This document shows positions 9,186 to 17,419 of a stretch of 39,282 bases of DNA, in pieces. The stretch is from JAVSMW01 sp032027005 (lineage in GTDB: Bacteria; Bacillota; Thermincolia; Thermincolales; UBA2595). Under the pieces are notes generated by a model. The model saw only the letters and a program-made list of their open reading frames with translations, did no database searches and was not told the DNA's origin. Both the position numbers and the translations under genes were made by a program. Positions within the stretch are counted from its first letter, which is position 1. Every line of letters starts with the position of its first letter. Where the stretch lies: the NCBI GenBank assembly GCA_032027005.1, contig JAVSMW010000018.1, positions 16,477 to 55,758 on the forward strand. Direction: 5' to 3'.

Positions 9186-9228
9186 GAGATAGAGCTTACC
9201 GGCCTGTCGGCACGGTAAGCCCAATCTC
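9186..9228 (-). promoter_or_regulatory. Hairpin between livK and livF
   Basis: An inverted repeat of CTTACCG and CGGTAAG (9195-9201 and 9213-9219) is extended by GAGAT and ATCTC further out. No T run follows, so it looks more like an RNA-stabilising or attenuating stem than a full terminator. Such stems after binding-protein genes let the solute-binding protein be made in excess over the ATPases. Confidence 0.5.
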
Positions 9229-9244
9229 GCCAATCTCCATCTAA

Positions 9245-10474
9245 TTATTCGGGTTTAGTCCAATCGCTGATTGGTTCCCAGGAACCTTTCTCCAAATTAA
9301 CTTTGACATACTTGATCGCGGCTCCCCCTGTATGCTGTGTAGCACTGTAAGTTAGCGGAGCGGTAAGTCCTCCGGTGTCAAAGTCTTTAATACTTTCTAT
9401 GGCTTGTTTCAGCGATTCCCCTGTAAGGTTGTCGTCGGCCTTTTTGAGACCCTCGACCAATACTGAAGCGTCGGTCCAGCCTTCTTCAAACCACTGTTGA
9501 TTATAGGTATCCTCGTTTACTCCATACTGCTTAGCAACTTCTTGAAGCTTTTTGAGACCAGGTACGTCCTCTAAAGGTGTAGCGTAGAAGGTAATTCCAG
9601 TGATGTTTTTGATACCCGGCAGATGACCGGCCATTTTGATCAGGAATTGCTCAGTGGCGTTGTAATTAACCACCGTCGGAATGTCGAGCCCTACCTTTTG
9701 AGCAGCCTCCAGCCAGGTCTTGGCAGGCTGGCTGCTCATAACTAGTAACACAAAGTCCGGTTTTATAGACTTGACTTGAAGGGCCTGAGTAGTAGCATCT
9801 ACAGCGGTCAAGGCTAATATGACGTTACTTACTTGCACACCCTTAGCCTTGGCTCTCTCCTGGATCCACTTCAGGCCATCCTGTCCGAATGCGTTGTCAG
9901 GATGAACTACAACTATCTTGGCCCCCGGTTTCTGCTTGACCACATAGTCAACCATAGCGTTGTAGTTGACATCGTAGGAAGGTGAGCTTAAGAATACGTA
10001 AGGATTAACCTCAGGTTTAAAGAGAAATGCCACCCGGCTACCGGGGAATACTACGTTCTTATCTTTTACATAATCCTTAGCCAGTGCCTTCTGCACACCG
10101 GTACTCCAGGTGATGCCTACAGTCAGCACGCCTTCCTGCCTCAGCTTTTTATACATGCTGTTTTCGCGCTGCATGTCATACTTTCCGTCTTCAGTTAGAA
10201 GTTCGATCTTGCGCCCATTCACCCCACCATTGTCGTTAACCCACTTGATGTAGGTGGCAAATCCACTATAAAAAGAGGTTCCTGTAGTCATGGTAGGCCC
10301 GCTCATGTCGGGAACCGCCCCAATTTTGATAGGTTCTTTAGCTGCAGGTGCGCTGGATTGTTGTCCCTGGCTGGCTCCCTTTTGATCAGAGCCGGATTTG
10401 CCGCAGCCTACAAGTGCAATGCTAAGCATAAGTAAACCAAGGGAAATAAGTACACGATAACGCTTGGTTAACAT
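9245..10474 (-). CDS. livK: Solute-binding lipoprotein of HAAT-type ABC importer
   Basis: Extracellular substrate-binding protein (Leu/Ile/Val-binding type 1 fold), about 409 aa, that hands its ligand to the LivHM channel. The ATG at 10474 gives a clear lipoprotein signal: charged MLTKRYR, a hydrophobic stretch, then the lipobox ALVGC with the lipidated Cys at residue 24, followed by a Ser/Gln-rich linker. The mature protein begins with EPIKIGAVPDMSGPTMTTG, typical of the family. A longer reading from a TTG at 10507 has no advantage. It lies between livM and livF. Its ligand is unknown; an aromatic or other carboxylate is the natural guess, given the neighbouring CoA ligase and aromatic genes. 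Confidence 0.88.
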   Translation of the reverse strand: MLTKRYRVLISLGLLMLSIALVGCGKSGSDQKGASQGQQSSAPAAKEPIKIGAVPDMSGPTMTTGTSFYSGFATYIKWVNDNGGVNGRKIELLTEDGKYDMQRENSMYKKLRQEGVLTVGITWSTGVQKALAKDYVKDKNVVFPGSRVAFLFKPEVNPYVFLSSPSYDVNYNAMVDYVVKQKPGAKIVVVHPDNAFGQDGLKWIQERAKAKGVQVSNVILALTAVDATTQALQVKSIKPDFVLLVMSSQPAKTWLEAAQKVGLDIPTVVNYNATEQFLIKMAGHLPGIKNITGITFYATPLEDVPGLKKLQEVAKQYGVNEDTYNQQWFEEGWTDASVLVEGLKKADDNLTGESLKQAIESIKDFDTGGLTAPLTYSATQHTGGAAIKYVKVNLEKGSWEPISDWTKPE

Positions 10475-10582
10475 TGAGATCTCAACACTCCCTTCTTGAC
10501 TTGCCAAAAATAGTTTCGTTTTTTTAAGTTTTTTTCAAGCATGGTTTAAGTCTTCTATCACCGCCCTTCAAAATCGTATATT

Positions 10583-11638
10583 TTAATAGCGGAATGGCCA
10601 CATTACCAGATACTTGCGCAGATTCCGCAACCAGCCATAGATACCATCCGGTTCGAAGATCAGAAATAACACAATAACCACACCAAAAATCAATCGTTCG
10701 AAGTAAGGAACCACCCCGGCATCGCCGAAGGCCGGCACAATTGTTCCCAGGTAACCGGCCGCCATGCTGGCAAATTCCGGTAAAAAGGTCATAAAGACCG
10801 CACCTGTTACCGCACCTACCAGGGTACCCATGCCTCCAACCAGTACCATTCCGATGTAGTTAATGGAGACCAACATGGTAAAATCATCGGGACTGATGAA
10901 ACCCAAGTAGTACGCATAAAGGCTGCCGGCTACTCCTGTATAAAAGGAACTGATCATAAAGGCCAGAGTTTTGTACTGCCGCAGGTTAACTCCTACAGCC
11001 GAAGCCGCCAAATCCCAGTCCCGGATGGCTATAAAAGCCCGGCCTGTCTTAGTGCGCAGAAGGTTCTTGCACACGATAACTCCCAAGATTGCTAACCCCA
11101 TTATAGTCACATAGAATGCTACCGTGGAATAAATTGTCATCCCGCCAAACAACGTAGGGCGCGGGACGTTCAAGCCCTCAGCTCCGTTAGTCCAAGGCTT
11201 GGCCTTTAAGATAATAAACATTACAATCTCGTAGAAGGCCAGAGTGGAAAGGGCCAGATAAAGACCCTTGAGGCGAAAAGCAGGGAGGGCGGCGACCACA
11301 CCCACCAAGGCCGATACTAGTCCCGATACCACTACGATGAGCGGCCAGGGAATAGTCGGAAAGTTAGTAAGGAGGATGGCCGTAGTGTAGCCTCCGATGG
11401 CAAGGAAGGCGGCGTGGCCCAGCGAAATCTGCCCGGTGTAACCCATTAGGATATTCAGACCAACCGCTCCAATGACTGCAATCCCTGCCAAATTCATCAG
11501 GTGGAGCAAATAAGGAGAAGCCCAAACTGGTAGTGAAACCAGGAAAATGGATACCAGGGCAATCGTCAAGCGGTCTACGGTAAAAGGCAGTATCTCCCTG
11601 TCATGATAGTAGTCTACTTTAAAATACCCTGATCTCAT
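10583..11638 (-). CDS. livM: LivM-like ABC transporter permease
   Basis: Membrane channel subunit of the importer, 351 aa, with about nine or ten hydrophobic segments. Family motifs include GLNILMGYTGQISLGHAAFL, GAYTTAILL-like residues after it, GRAFIAIRDWDLAASAVGVN (the cytoplasmic loop contacting the ATPases) and VLVGGMGTLVGAVTGAVF. The start ATG overlaps the livH stop (ATGA), so the two permease genes are translationally coupled. A spacer of about 110 bases separates it from livK. Confidence 0.9.
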   Translation of the reverse strand: MRSGYFKVDYYHDREILPFTVDRLTIALVSIFLVSLPVWASPYLLHLMNLAGIAVIGAVGLNILMGYTGQISLGHAAFLAIGGYTTAILLTNFPTIPWPLIVVVSGLVSALVGVVAALPAFRLKGLYLALSTLAFYEIVMFIILKAKPWTNGAEGLNVPRPTLFGGMTIYSTVAFYVTIMGLAILGVIVCKNLLRTKTGRAFIAIRDWDLAASAVGVNLRQYKTLAFMISSFYTGVAGSLYAYYLGFISPDDFTMLVSINYIGMVLVGGMGTLVGAVTGAVFMTFLPEFASMAAGYLGTIVPAFGDAGVVPYFERLIFGVVIVLFLIFEPDGIYGWLRNLRKYLVMWPFRY

Positions 11639-12513
11639 AAGCGTTCAATCTCCTCTGTACCGAATAACCCGTAGGGCTTAATTAAAAGTACCAAAATAAG
11701 AATTACAAAGGCTACTACGTCTTTAGCCCCTCCACCTAAAATGGGGTCCAGATAACCACCGGCAAAGGTTTCCAGCAGGCCAACAATAAGTCCTCCAACC
11801 AAGGCTCCTGGTATGCTGTCCATCCCCCCCAGTACAGCTGCCGGGAAAGACTTCAAGACAAAGGGTTCCATGAATTGGTTCAGAGAAACCATCAAGGCTA
11901 GATACACTCCTGCCACCGACCCTACAGCCGCGGCAATCCCCCAGCTTAAAGCAAAAACCCGTTTAGGATTGATGCCCTGAAGACTGGCCCAATCCTGTTG
12001 GCTGGCCACAGCCCGCATCTGCAGACCCAAAGAACTTTTCCCGTAAAATAGCATTAATATCAGGTAGATGATAAGACAGGTCACGGTCACCCAGACATAC
12101 AACTGGGGAATGGAATAACCCCCCATTGTCAAAGTTGTTGTAGGGAATATCTGGGGAAAAACCCGTTCACTGGATCCCCAGATTACCCCCGAGATACCCT
12201 TAAGAACCTCAGAAAGGCCAATGGTCAGAATGAGAATGGAGATCAGGGGTTCGCCAATCATGGGGCGCAGGCACAGGCGCTCGATAACGAAACCAATAAG
12301 AAAGCCAAATACTACGCTTATTAAAATTGCCAGCAGGGGCGGTAATCCTAAAGAAACGATCAAAGTGTAGGTAATGTATGCACCCAGCAATACCAGACTA
12401 GGGTACGCCAGGTTAAAAACCCCCGTGCACTTAAAGACCAAAACGAATCCGGAAGACAGCAAGGCATAAATGACTCCTACGGCGAGTCCGGCCATCAATA
12501 AATACCCAATCAT
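11635..12513 (-). CDS. livH: LivH-like ABC transporter permease
   Basis: First permease of the importer and first gene of this transport operon, about 292 aa with some eight hydrophobic segments. The preferred start is the ATG at 12513 (MIGYLLMAGLAVGVIYALLS), which has GAGAGGTGAT upstream. A longer frame to 12564 adds a hydrophilic stretch without a good start. Family features include FKCTGVFNLAYPSLVLLGAY near the N terminus, a loop LQMRAVASQQDWASLQGINP facing the ATPases, and FPAAVLGGMDSIPGALVGG. Directly upstream lies only the tail of a degraded ligase gene. Confidence 0.88.
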   Translation of the reverse strand: MIGYLLMAGLAVGVIYALLSSGFVLVFKCTGVFNLAYPSLVLLGAYITYTLIVSLGLPPLLAILISVVFGFLIGFVIERLCLRPMIGEPLISILILTIGLSEVLKGISGVIWGSSERVFPQIFPTTTLTMGGYSIPQLYVWVTVTCLIIYLILMLFYGKSSLGLQMRAVASQQDWASLQGINPKRVFALSWGIAAAVGSVAGVYLALMVSLNQFMEPFVLKSFPAAVLGGMDSIPGALVGGLIVGLLETFAGGYLDPILGGGAKDVVAFVILILVLLIKPYGLFGTEEIERL

Positions 12514-12633
12514 AAAGTAATCACCTCTCAATAAAACATATTTTTGCTGCTTTTCCTGTACCACTCCCAGCTTTCACTGTCCTAAGCGAACAGTACCAGC
12601 TAAAAATCCCCACCTCCCATGCATTAAAATGAG

Positions 12634-12705
12634 TTACTGAGCGCTTCTTTCCCGCAGCAGACACCTTTGGATTTTGCCTAGAAGATCTTTGGGAAGACCG
12701 TACTC
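12634..12705 (-). pseudogene. C-terminal tail of a lost AMP-forming ligase
   Basis: Between a molybdoenzyme gene and livH, one minus-strand frame reads EYGLPKDLLGKIQRCLLRER and then SAQ and a stop. This matches the A10 end of adenylate-forming CoA ligases (LPK-x-x-x-GKI-x-R-x-LRE). Nothing of the other 500 or so residues remains. It is a relic, or the edge of a rearrangement or assembly join. Confidence 0.6.
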
Positions 12706-12725
12706 ATTTTAACCTCACCTCGCAA

Positions 12726-14819
12726 TCAATTTTGACTACCCTTTTTTCTCACACTGCAAAGAAGCCCTTTTAATGCCGGATAGCCAGTAATTTGATCTGC
12801 CGGAGTATTGTTGGTTAAGACATTCACATTGGCTTCTTCCCAACCGTGTGGAATGTTAATAACCCCTGGTAAAATTGCGTCGGTAACGTTTACCTTCATT
12901 TCAATTTCGCCCCGGGGACTTTCCACAATGGCTATATCCATGTCTTTTAAGCCATACTGACCTGCCGTAACCGGGTTAATTTCCGCAAGAGGTTCCGGAA
13001 CTTTGCTGCTCAAAGAAGGAATCTGCCGATGCTGAGAGTGGGTATGGTATACCTTCCTAGCACCTGTGGTCAAACTAAGAGGGTATTTTTTGGCCAGTTC
13101 CGGTGTGCTGATTTTGCTTTCCGGAGGTTCCTGATAGTCAGGCAGAGGGGAATAACCTAAGTCTGACAGGCCTTGAGAATATAATTCTATTTTCCCGGAC
13201 GGTGTCTTAAAGTTTTGATGTTCATAAGTTTTGTATTTCTTCTGACCATAACAATAACCGTCCGGATACTGCTCAGTTAGAGTTTCATATGTAAATCCCG
13301 AAGGCTCTAGCATATAATCAAGCAGCGAAACTGCATCTGACCAGGGAAATTCTTTCTGATAACCCAGACGGTGCGCCAACTCTAACCAAAAATGCAAATC
13401 AGAACGGCACTGCCCATATTCCAATACTTTTTTACGGACCATTACATAGGGTTCGCCATAAAGACTGTAGTAATCGCAAAGCTCAGTCCGCTCCAGGAAG
13501 GTTGCGGCAGGCAACACTAAATGCGCCAGCCGGGCAGTTTTGGTCATGAATTGATCCATGACGACCAGGAATTTCAGTTTACTTAGTGCCTTTTCCACTT
13601 TATTGGAATTAGGCCAGGTCAAAACAGGGTTGGAGCCGCTTACTATCATCGAATTAACCGGATACGGCTGACCGCTAAGGATGCTCTCCAATAAAATCAT
13701 TGTCTGGCCTTCACCGAATGTCCGCCCGTAAATACCGTAGAAAACAGGGTATTCTTTGATTCCGATGGGGATTTCCGGTACTTTTTTTGTTTCTTCCACA
13801 ATATTTACGCGCAGCCGCGGTACCTGGATAAAGGCACCCGGTATGTCAATATTTCCTGTAATTGCCTGTAAAATAGCAACCCCACGGCTGTTCTGGAAAC
13901 CACTTGACGTTTGATCGAGGCTGTTGGTTCCTTGGAGAATACAACCCGGCCTGTGAGTAGCAAAAATCCTGGCCACTTCTTTTATTTTTTCGGCCTCAAC
14001 TGAAGTTATTTCCTGGACCCGCTCGGGCGAACAAGCCTTCACGTGTTCAGCCAGTTCATTAAATCCGACTGTGTACTTGCTTACAAATTCCTTATCATAT
14101 AATCCTTCACCGATAATGACATTCATCATTGCCAGGATAAGTGCCCCGTCAGTCCCCGGACGGGGTTGGAGATAATGCTCCGCTTTGGCTGCCAGTTTAG
14201 TCCGGCAGGGGTCAATCACAATTAGTCTGGCACCTTTTCTCTGCCCATTCTTGACCTGTATACCAACAGGCGGCGAAGACTGATCGGGGTTGGTGCCCCA
14301 GACGATAATACACGCGGAGTTTTCGGGGTCAGCCTCAAAAAATTTACCTAAAGTAGAAATATAGCCTAACATCCTGCAGCGATAACAGATGCTTTCCACA
14401 GAAATGCAGTTAGGTGTACCAAAATTATGGGCAAACCGCCTGACCACACCCGCCATAAAAGTCCCGCTAAGTAAAACCGGCATTCCTAATGCAAACGCCA
14501 GGCTCTTTGCTTCATCATTAGACCTGAGTTCCTCCAGGTGAGCTACTATCGTATTCATCGCCTGTTCCCAGGAAATCTCCTGCCAGGAGGAACCCTGCCG
14601 GAGCAGCGGAGTTGTCAAACGATGCGGTGAATAGACATATTCCGGCACTGCCCGCCCCTTAGGGCATAAGAATCCTTTATTCAGGGGGTGACTACGGATG
14701 CCCTGTATTTTGACGATTTTACCGCTGCTAATGTGTACTTCCATGCCGCAGCTCATCGGGCAAAGGCCGCATGCTGTTTTTACTATGCCATTTTCTTTGA
14801 TTGTTCTGGAAAATGTCAT
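12726..14819 (-). CDS. Molybdopterin oxidoreductase, second paralogue
   Basis: A 697-aa DMSO-reductase-family protein, clearly related to the one at 3130-5175. The [4Fe-4S] ligands are Cys17, Cys20, Cys24 and Cys52 (CGLCPMSC and FLCPKGR). The probable metal-ligand Cys is in VESICYRCRML. Conserved cofactor-binding stretches include IIVWGTNPDQSSP, LQPRPGTDGALI, GSNPVLTWPN, TPSGKIELYSQG and IPHGWEEANVN. There is no Tat signal and no partner subunit. I chose the ATG at 14819 (MTFSRTIKENG) because it has GGGAGGA upstream; that site lies inside the end of a degraded crotonase gene. The frame remains open to 14909 but without support. The substrate is unknown. Its position between the bcr genes and the importer suggests a job in aromatic metabolism (inference). 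Confidence 0.85.
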   Translation of the reverse strand: MTFSRTIKENGIVKTACGLCPMSCGMEVHISSGKIVKIQGIRSHPLNKGFLCPKGRAVPEYVYSPHRLTTPLLRQGSSWQEISWEQAMNTIVAHLEELRSNDEAKSLAFALGMPVLLSGTFMAGVVRRFAHNFGTPNCISVESICYRCRMLGYISTLGKFFEADPENSACIIVWGTNPDQSSPPVGIQVKNGQRKGARLIVIDPCRTKLAAKAEHYLQPRPGTDGALILAMMNVIIGEGLYDKEFVSKYTVGFNELAEHVKACSPERVQEITSVEAEKIKEVARIFATHRPGCILQGTNSLDQTSSGFQNSRGVAILQAITGNIDIPGAFIQVPRLRVNIVEETKKVPEIPIGIKEYPVFYGIYGRTFGEGQTMILLESILSGQPYPVNSMIVSGSNPVLTWPNSNKVEKALSKLKFLVVMDQFMTKTARLAHLVLPAATFLERTELCDYYSLYGEPYVMVRKKVLEYGQCRSDLHFWLELAHRLGYQKEFPWSDAVSLLDYMLEPSGFTYETLTEQYPDGYCYGQKKYKTYEHQNFKTPSGKIELYSQGLSDLGYSPLPDYQEPPESKISTPELAKKYPLSLTTGARKVYHTHSQHRQIPSLSSKVPEPLAEINPVTAGQYGLKDMDIAIVESPRGEIEMKVNVTDAILPGVINIPHGWEEANVNVLTNNTPADQITGYPALKGLLCSVRKKGSQN

Positions 14820-14820
14820 A

Positions 14821-15017
14821 TTATTTTCCTCCCAACTTCCCAATAGTAATCTCGGGTAAGCCAAAAGTTGCCCCGGGCGCTGCAATGCGAATGTCAGAAA
14901 CAGAAGCAAGAATTAATCCCCCACCCAGGCAGTAGCCATTTATACAACAGATAACGGCACTCTTAAACTATAGACTGTATCCCAGAATTTCAGCGCCTCT
15001 CCCCTTTCGACTGCTAC
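14821..15017 (-). pseudogene. Fragment of an enoyl-CoA hydratase (crotonase) gene
   Basis: Two minus-strand frames join to give the middle of a crotonase-family protein: VAVERGEALKFWDTVYSLRV, then after a frameshift VICCINGYCLGGGLILASVS and DIRIAAPGATFGLPEITIGK. INGYCLGGG is the oxyanion-hole region. Both the N-terminal third and the C-terminal half are absent. The downstream edge supplies the GGGAGGA ribosome binding site of the next gene, and the upstream edge lies 7 bases from a MITE-like element. In class I benzoyl-CoA clusters a dienoyl-CoA hydratase (dch, crotonase family) often sits next to bcr. This may be its remnant, but the assignment to dch is a guess. Confidence 0.7.
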
Positions 15018-15024
15018 TCTTTCT

Positions 15025-15231
15025 TAACTTGAGCATTTTGCAAATTAATTAGCCTTAGAAAATCAAGGTTTTCCAAGAACAAAGAAAGGACTTCACCCCA
15101 AAAACGGAGAAGTTTTCAAGTGACTAANGATTGCTTACTATTAAAGCGTTTTCAAAAAATTATCTTCGGATAAGAGACAAAACCGTTGTGTTTCTTTAGA
15201 AAAAAGTTAATTTTGCAAAATGCTCAACTTA
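15025..15231. mobile_element. MITE-like element with 25-bp inverted repeats
   Basis: Inverted repeats flank a 207-bp segment. The left reads TAACTTGAGCATTTTGCAAA from 15025, and the right, read from the minus strand from 15231, is TAAGTTGAGCATTTTGCAAA. Both continue into TTAA-like sequence. The outermost TA on each side could be a TA target duplication, as in IS630/Tc1-type elements. There is no coding frame inside. The element ends 12 bases from the bcrD stop and 7 bases from the crotonase fragment, so its arrival may have accompanied the loss of that gene. One N lies inside (15127). Confidence 0.65.
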
Positions 15232-15243
15232 GTAAAAACTCCC

Positions 15244-16062
15244 TTAGCTTACAGCTTGTTTAGCCAGTTTATGCAGGCGAACATCTGCCCAAATAGCTGC
15301 CCCAATAGCCCCCGCATAAATCGCATCCTCATTGGTCTGAAGTTTAAGCTGAATACCTTCTTCTTCCAATATCTTGTATATTGCCTTCATCATCGCCGGG
15401 GTATTGGCCATACCTCCGGTGATGGTCACCGGTGACTCCGCCTTAAGACTCCGCAACAATTTACACAATCTATAAGCCATAGATTCCATAATTCCCATTA
15501 GAATATCCTCAATAGGAATCTGATTCGAAACCATATTGATTACATCAGTTTCACCTAGTACGGCACACACCGTGCTTATCCTCTTGGGATTGGTCGCTCG
15601 AAGGGCTATTTCACTAACTTCATCCATGCGAACCCCCAAGTACCTGGTGATATTTTCCATAAACTGTCCCGAAGAAGATGCGCATTGACCTGTCATTTGA
15701 TATCTCAAAACCTTAGCATACTTATCAATTGCGATCGTTCTCTGGTGCAAGGCTCCAACATCGGCAACAGTCACAGTATCAGGGAACATGTATTTAGCAC
15801 CGCGAGCATGGCTGGTCATTCCATAGAAATGCCCATCTTTAAAATCAATAATTTCGCTTTCGCCAGTACCTGCAATATAATTTATATCTTTTTGCTGCAT
15901 ATCAAGTCTCTTTAATGCCTGGTCAAAAGTGCTTCGCACAGCAATTCTGGTGTCCCTTCTCCGGATTCGCTGCACTTCTTTGGTCAGGATTTGGCTCCCA
16001 TTTTCCATAATTGCCACCTTGATGGCACTACTACCTACATCAATTCCTGCCGTAATGGACAT
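15244..16062 (-). CDS. bcrD: BcrD-like ATPase subunit of class I benzoyl-CoA reductase
   Basis: One of the two ATP-hydrolysing subunits that drive low-potential electron transfer in ATP-dependent benzoyl-CoA reductase, about 272 aa. It has the ASKHA phosphate loop GIDVGSSAIK at residues 6-15, GHFYGMTSHARGAKYMFP, a second ATP motif VADVGALHQRT, TGQCASSSGQFMENITRYLG containing a Cys expected to bind the [4Fe-4S] cluster shared with BcrA, CAVLGETDVI with the second Cys, and TGGMANTP. The ATG at 16062 (MSITAGIDVG) is better spaced from GAGAGGAG than the ATG at 16068. It is the last gene of bcrC-bcrB-bcrA-bcrD, 40 bp after bcrA. It matches BcrD more than generic 2-hydroxyglutaryl-CoA dehydratase activators. 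Confidence 0.87.
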   Translation of the reverse strand: MSITAGIDVGSSAIKVAIMENGSQILTKEVQRIRRRDTRIAVRSTFDQALKRLDMQQKDINYIAGTGESEIIDFKDGHFYGMTSHARGAKYMFPDTVTVADVGALHQRTIAIDKYAKVLRYQMTGQCASSSGQFMENITRYLGVRMDEVSEIALRATNPKRISTVCAVLGETDVINMVSNQIPIEDILMGIMESMAYRLCKLLRSLKAESPVTITGGMANTPAMMKAIYKILEEEGIQLKLQTNEDAIYAGAIGAAIWADVRLHKLAKQAVS

Positions 16063-16102
16063 TAGCATTCTCCTCTCATTTGGGCCAGATTAACTGGAAT
16101 TT

Positions 16103-17419
16103 TCAACCAACGAGTTTATCTAAACCCTCCGTTTTTCTAGCTGCAAATAACGCTGCTCCCAGAGAACCTGTATAAATCGAGTCTGGTGAAATATTGACCT
16201 TGATATCTCCGTAATTCTCGGCAACCATCTCATGTAAATATTTCAATACTCCCACATTCTTGGCCACCCCACCGGTAAATGTAAATTCGTTAAAAATCCC
16301 CCCAGACCGGGCTAGCAGGGACATGGCTCTTTTTACAATGGCTTGGTGCAATCCAGCCACGATATTCTCCCTTTTTTCACCTAAACTAAGGCGGTCCCGA
16401 ATTTCAATCGTGGAAAATACCGTACAAGTGCTGGAAATCTTAACATTCTTTTGGGCTTGTAAAACAATTGGTCCTAACTCATGCAACCCAATATTTAACT
16501 CATCGGCAATGTACCCGAGAAATCTGCCACAACCGGCAGCACAACGGTCATTCATAGAAAAACTACTCACTACACCATTCTCATCAACTTGAATAGCCTT
16601 CGTGTCCTGGCCACCAATATCGAGAATAGTTCTGGTATTATTAAACATATAGTGAGCACCCAAACCATGGCACAAAATCTCCGATTGGATTTGTTCTTTA
16701 GGGTAGGGTAAATGCATCCGGCCATAACCAGTTCCAACCCGATTAAGAACAGTAAAGGCCATGTTGCTGGTTTTCTCCAAAGACTTGGCAAGCTGTGCTT
16801 CCATGTTTGCACCAATACCCATATTCACCATTCGGGCAATAACCTTTTTGCCCATTCCCAGCAAATCAATCTCTTGTACATTATTCTCCACAAGCAGAAT
16901 GGCTTTATCAAAAATAGACATCAGATATTCAAAACTTTCCCCATATTCTTCGGCCAGCCTCATGAATTGGGCTCCAATTAGATCCCTGAAGAACGCTGAC
17001 CTGTCTTCCCCTTTCTCTTTATAGAACTCGTAAGCCTGGTCCTCAATTTGCCGGAATATTTCGCTTACAAACCCAAGCAATTCACGTTTCAAAGGCTCTT
17101 GATAAGTGGAGATTTCTGCTATAATACCTTCCTTTAATGTTTTAACATTGTTAAGGTAGTTCTCTGCACGAAAAAGCCTCTCAAACTCCCGAACGAGGTT
17201 TTGCACCTCTTCTTTGGGCCTGCCGGATACTTTAGTCAGTTCTCCTTCCATGATGGTGAAGCGCGTATTTATTATGGCTTCCTGTTCAGCTACTTTTGTA
17301 GCTATCGCATAATTACTCCGTGTATTAGTCAGTCCCCGACCTACTATCTGTAATTTCTCGTCCAAAACAATAGCCTTAGAGGTTGTTGAACCTAAATCAA
17401 TTCCGATAAAGTAACCCAT
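16103..17419 (-). CDS. bcrA: BcrA-like ATPase subunit of class I benzoyl-CoA reductase
   Basis: ASKHA-fold ATPase, partner of BcrD; the pair bridges a [4Fe-4S] cluster and couples ATP hydrolysis to electron transfer toward BcrBC. It has the phosphate loop GIDLGSTTSK at residues 5-14, ILDIGGQDTKAIQVDENG, NDRCAAGCGRFLGYIADEL with the cluster Cys, STCTVFSTIEIRDRLSLGE, and FTGGVAKNVG. At 438 aa it has the long charged helical insertion (about residues 55-190) seen in the Bcr subtype, which the shorter Bzd-type subunits lack, so this is the Thauera-like Bcr subclass. The ATG follows the bcrB stop directly, implying coupled translation. Confidence 0.88.
   Translation of the reverse strand: MGYFIGIDLGSTTSKAIVLDEKLQIVGRGLTNTRSNYAIATKVAEQEAIINTRFTIMEGELTKVSGRPKEEVQNLVREFERLFRAENYLNNVKTLKEGIIAEISTYQEPLKRELLGFVSEIFRQIEDQAYEFYKEKGEDRSAFFRDLIGAQFMRLAEEYGESFEYLMSIFDKAILLVENNVQEIDLLGMGKKVIARMVNMGIGANMEAQLAKSLEKTSNMAFTVLNRVGTGYGRMHLPYPKEQIQSEILCHGLGAHYMFNNTRTILDIGGQDTKAIQVDENGVVSSFSMNDRCAAGCGRFLGYIADELNIGLHELGPIVLQAQKNVKISSTCTVFSTIEIRDRLSLGEKRENIVAGLHQAIVKRAMSLLARSGGIFNEFTFTGGVAKNVGVLKYLHEMVAENYGDIKVNISPDSIYTGSLGAALFAARKTEGLDKLVG

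Noticed and set aside
16260..17024. Plus-strand open frames of 80-110 codons inside bcrA
   Set aside because: They lie opposite a well-conserved gene, lack good ribosome binding sites and resemble no family; they are shadows of bcrA codon use.
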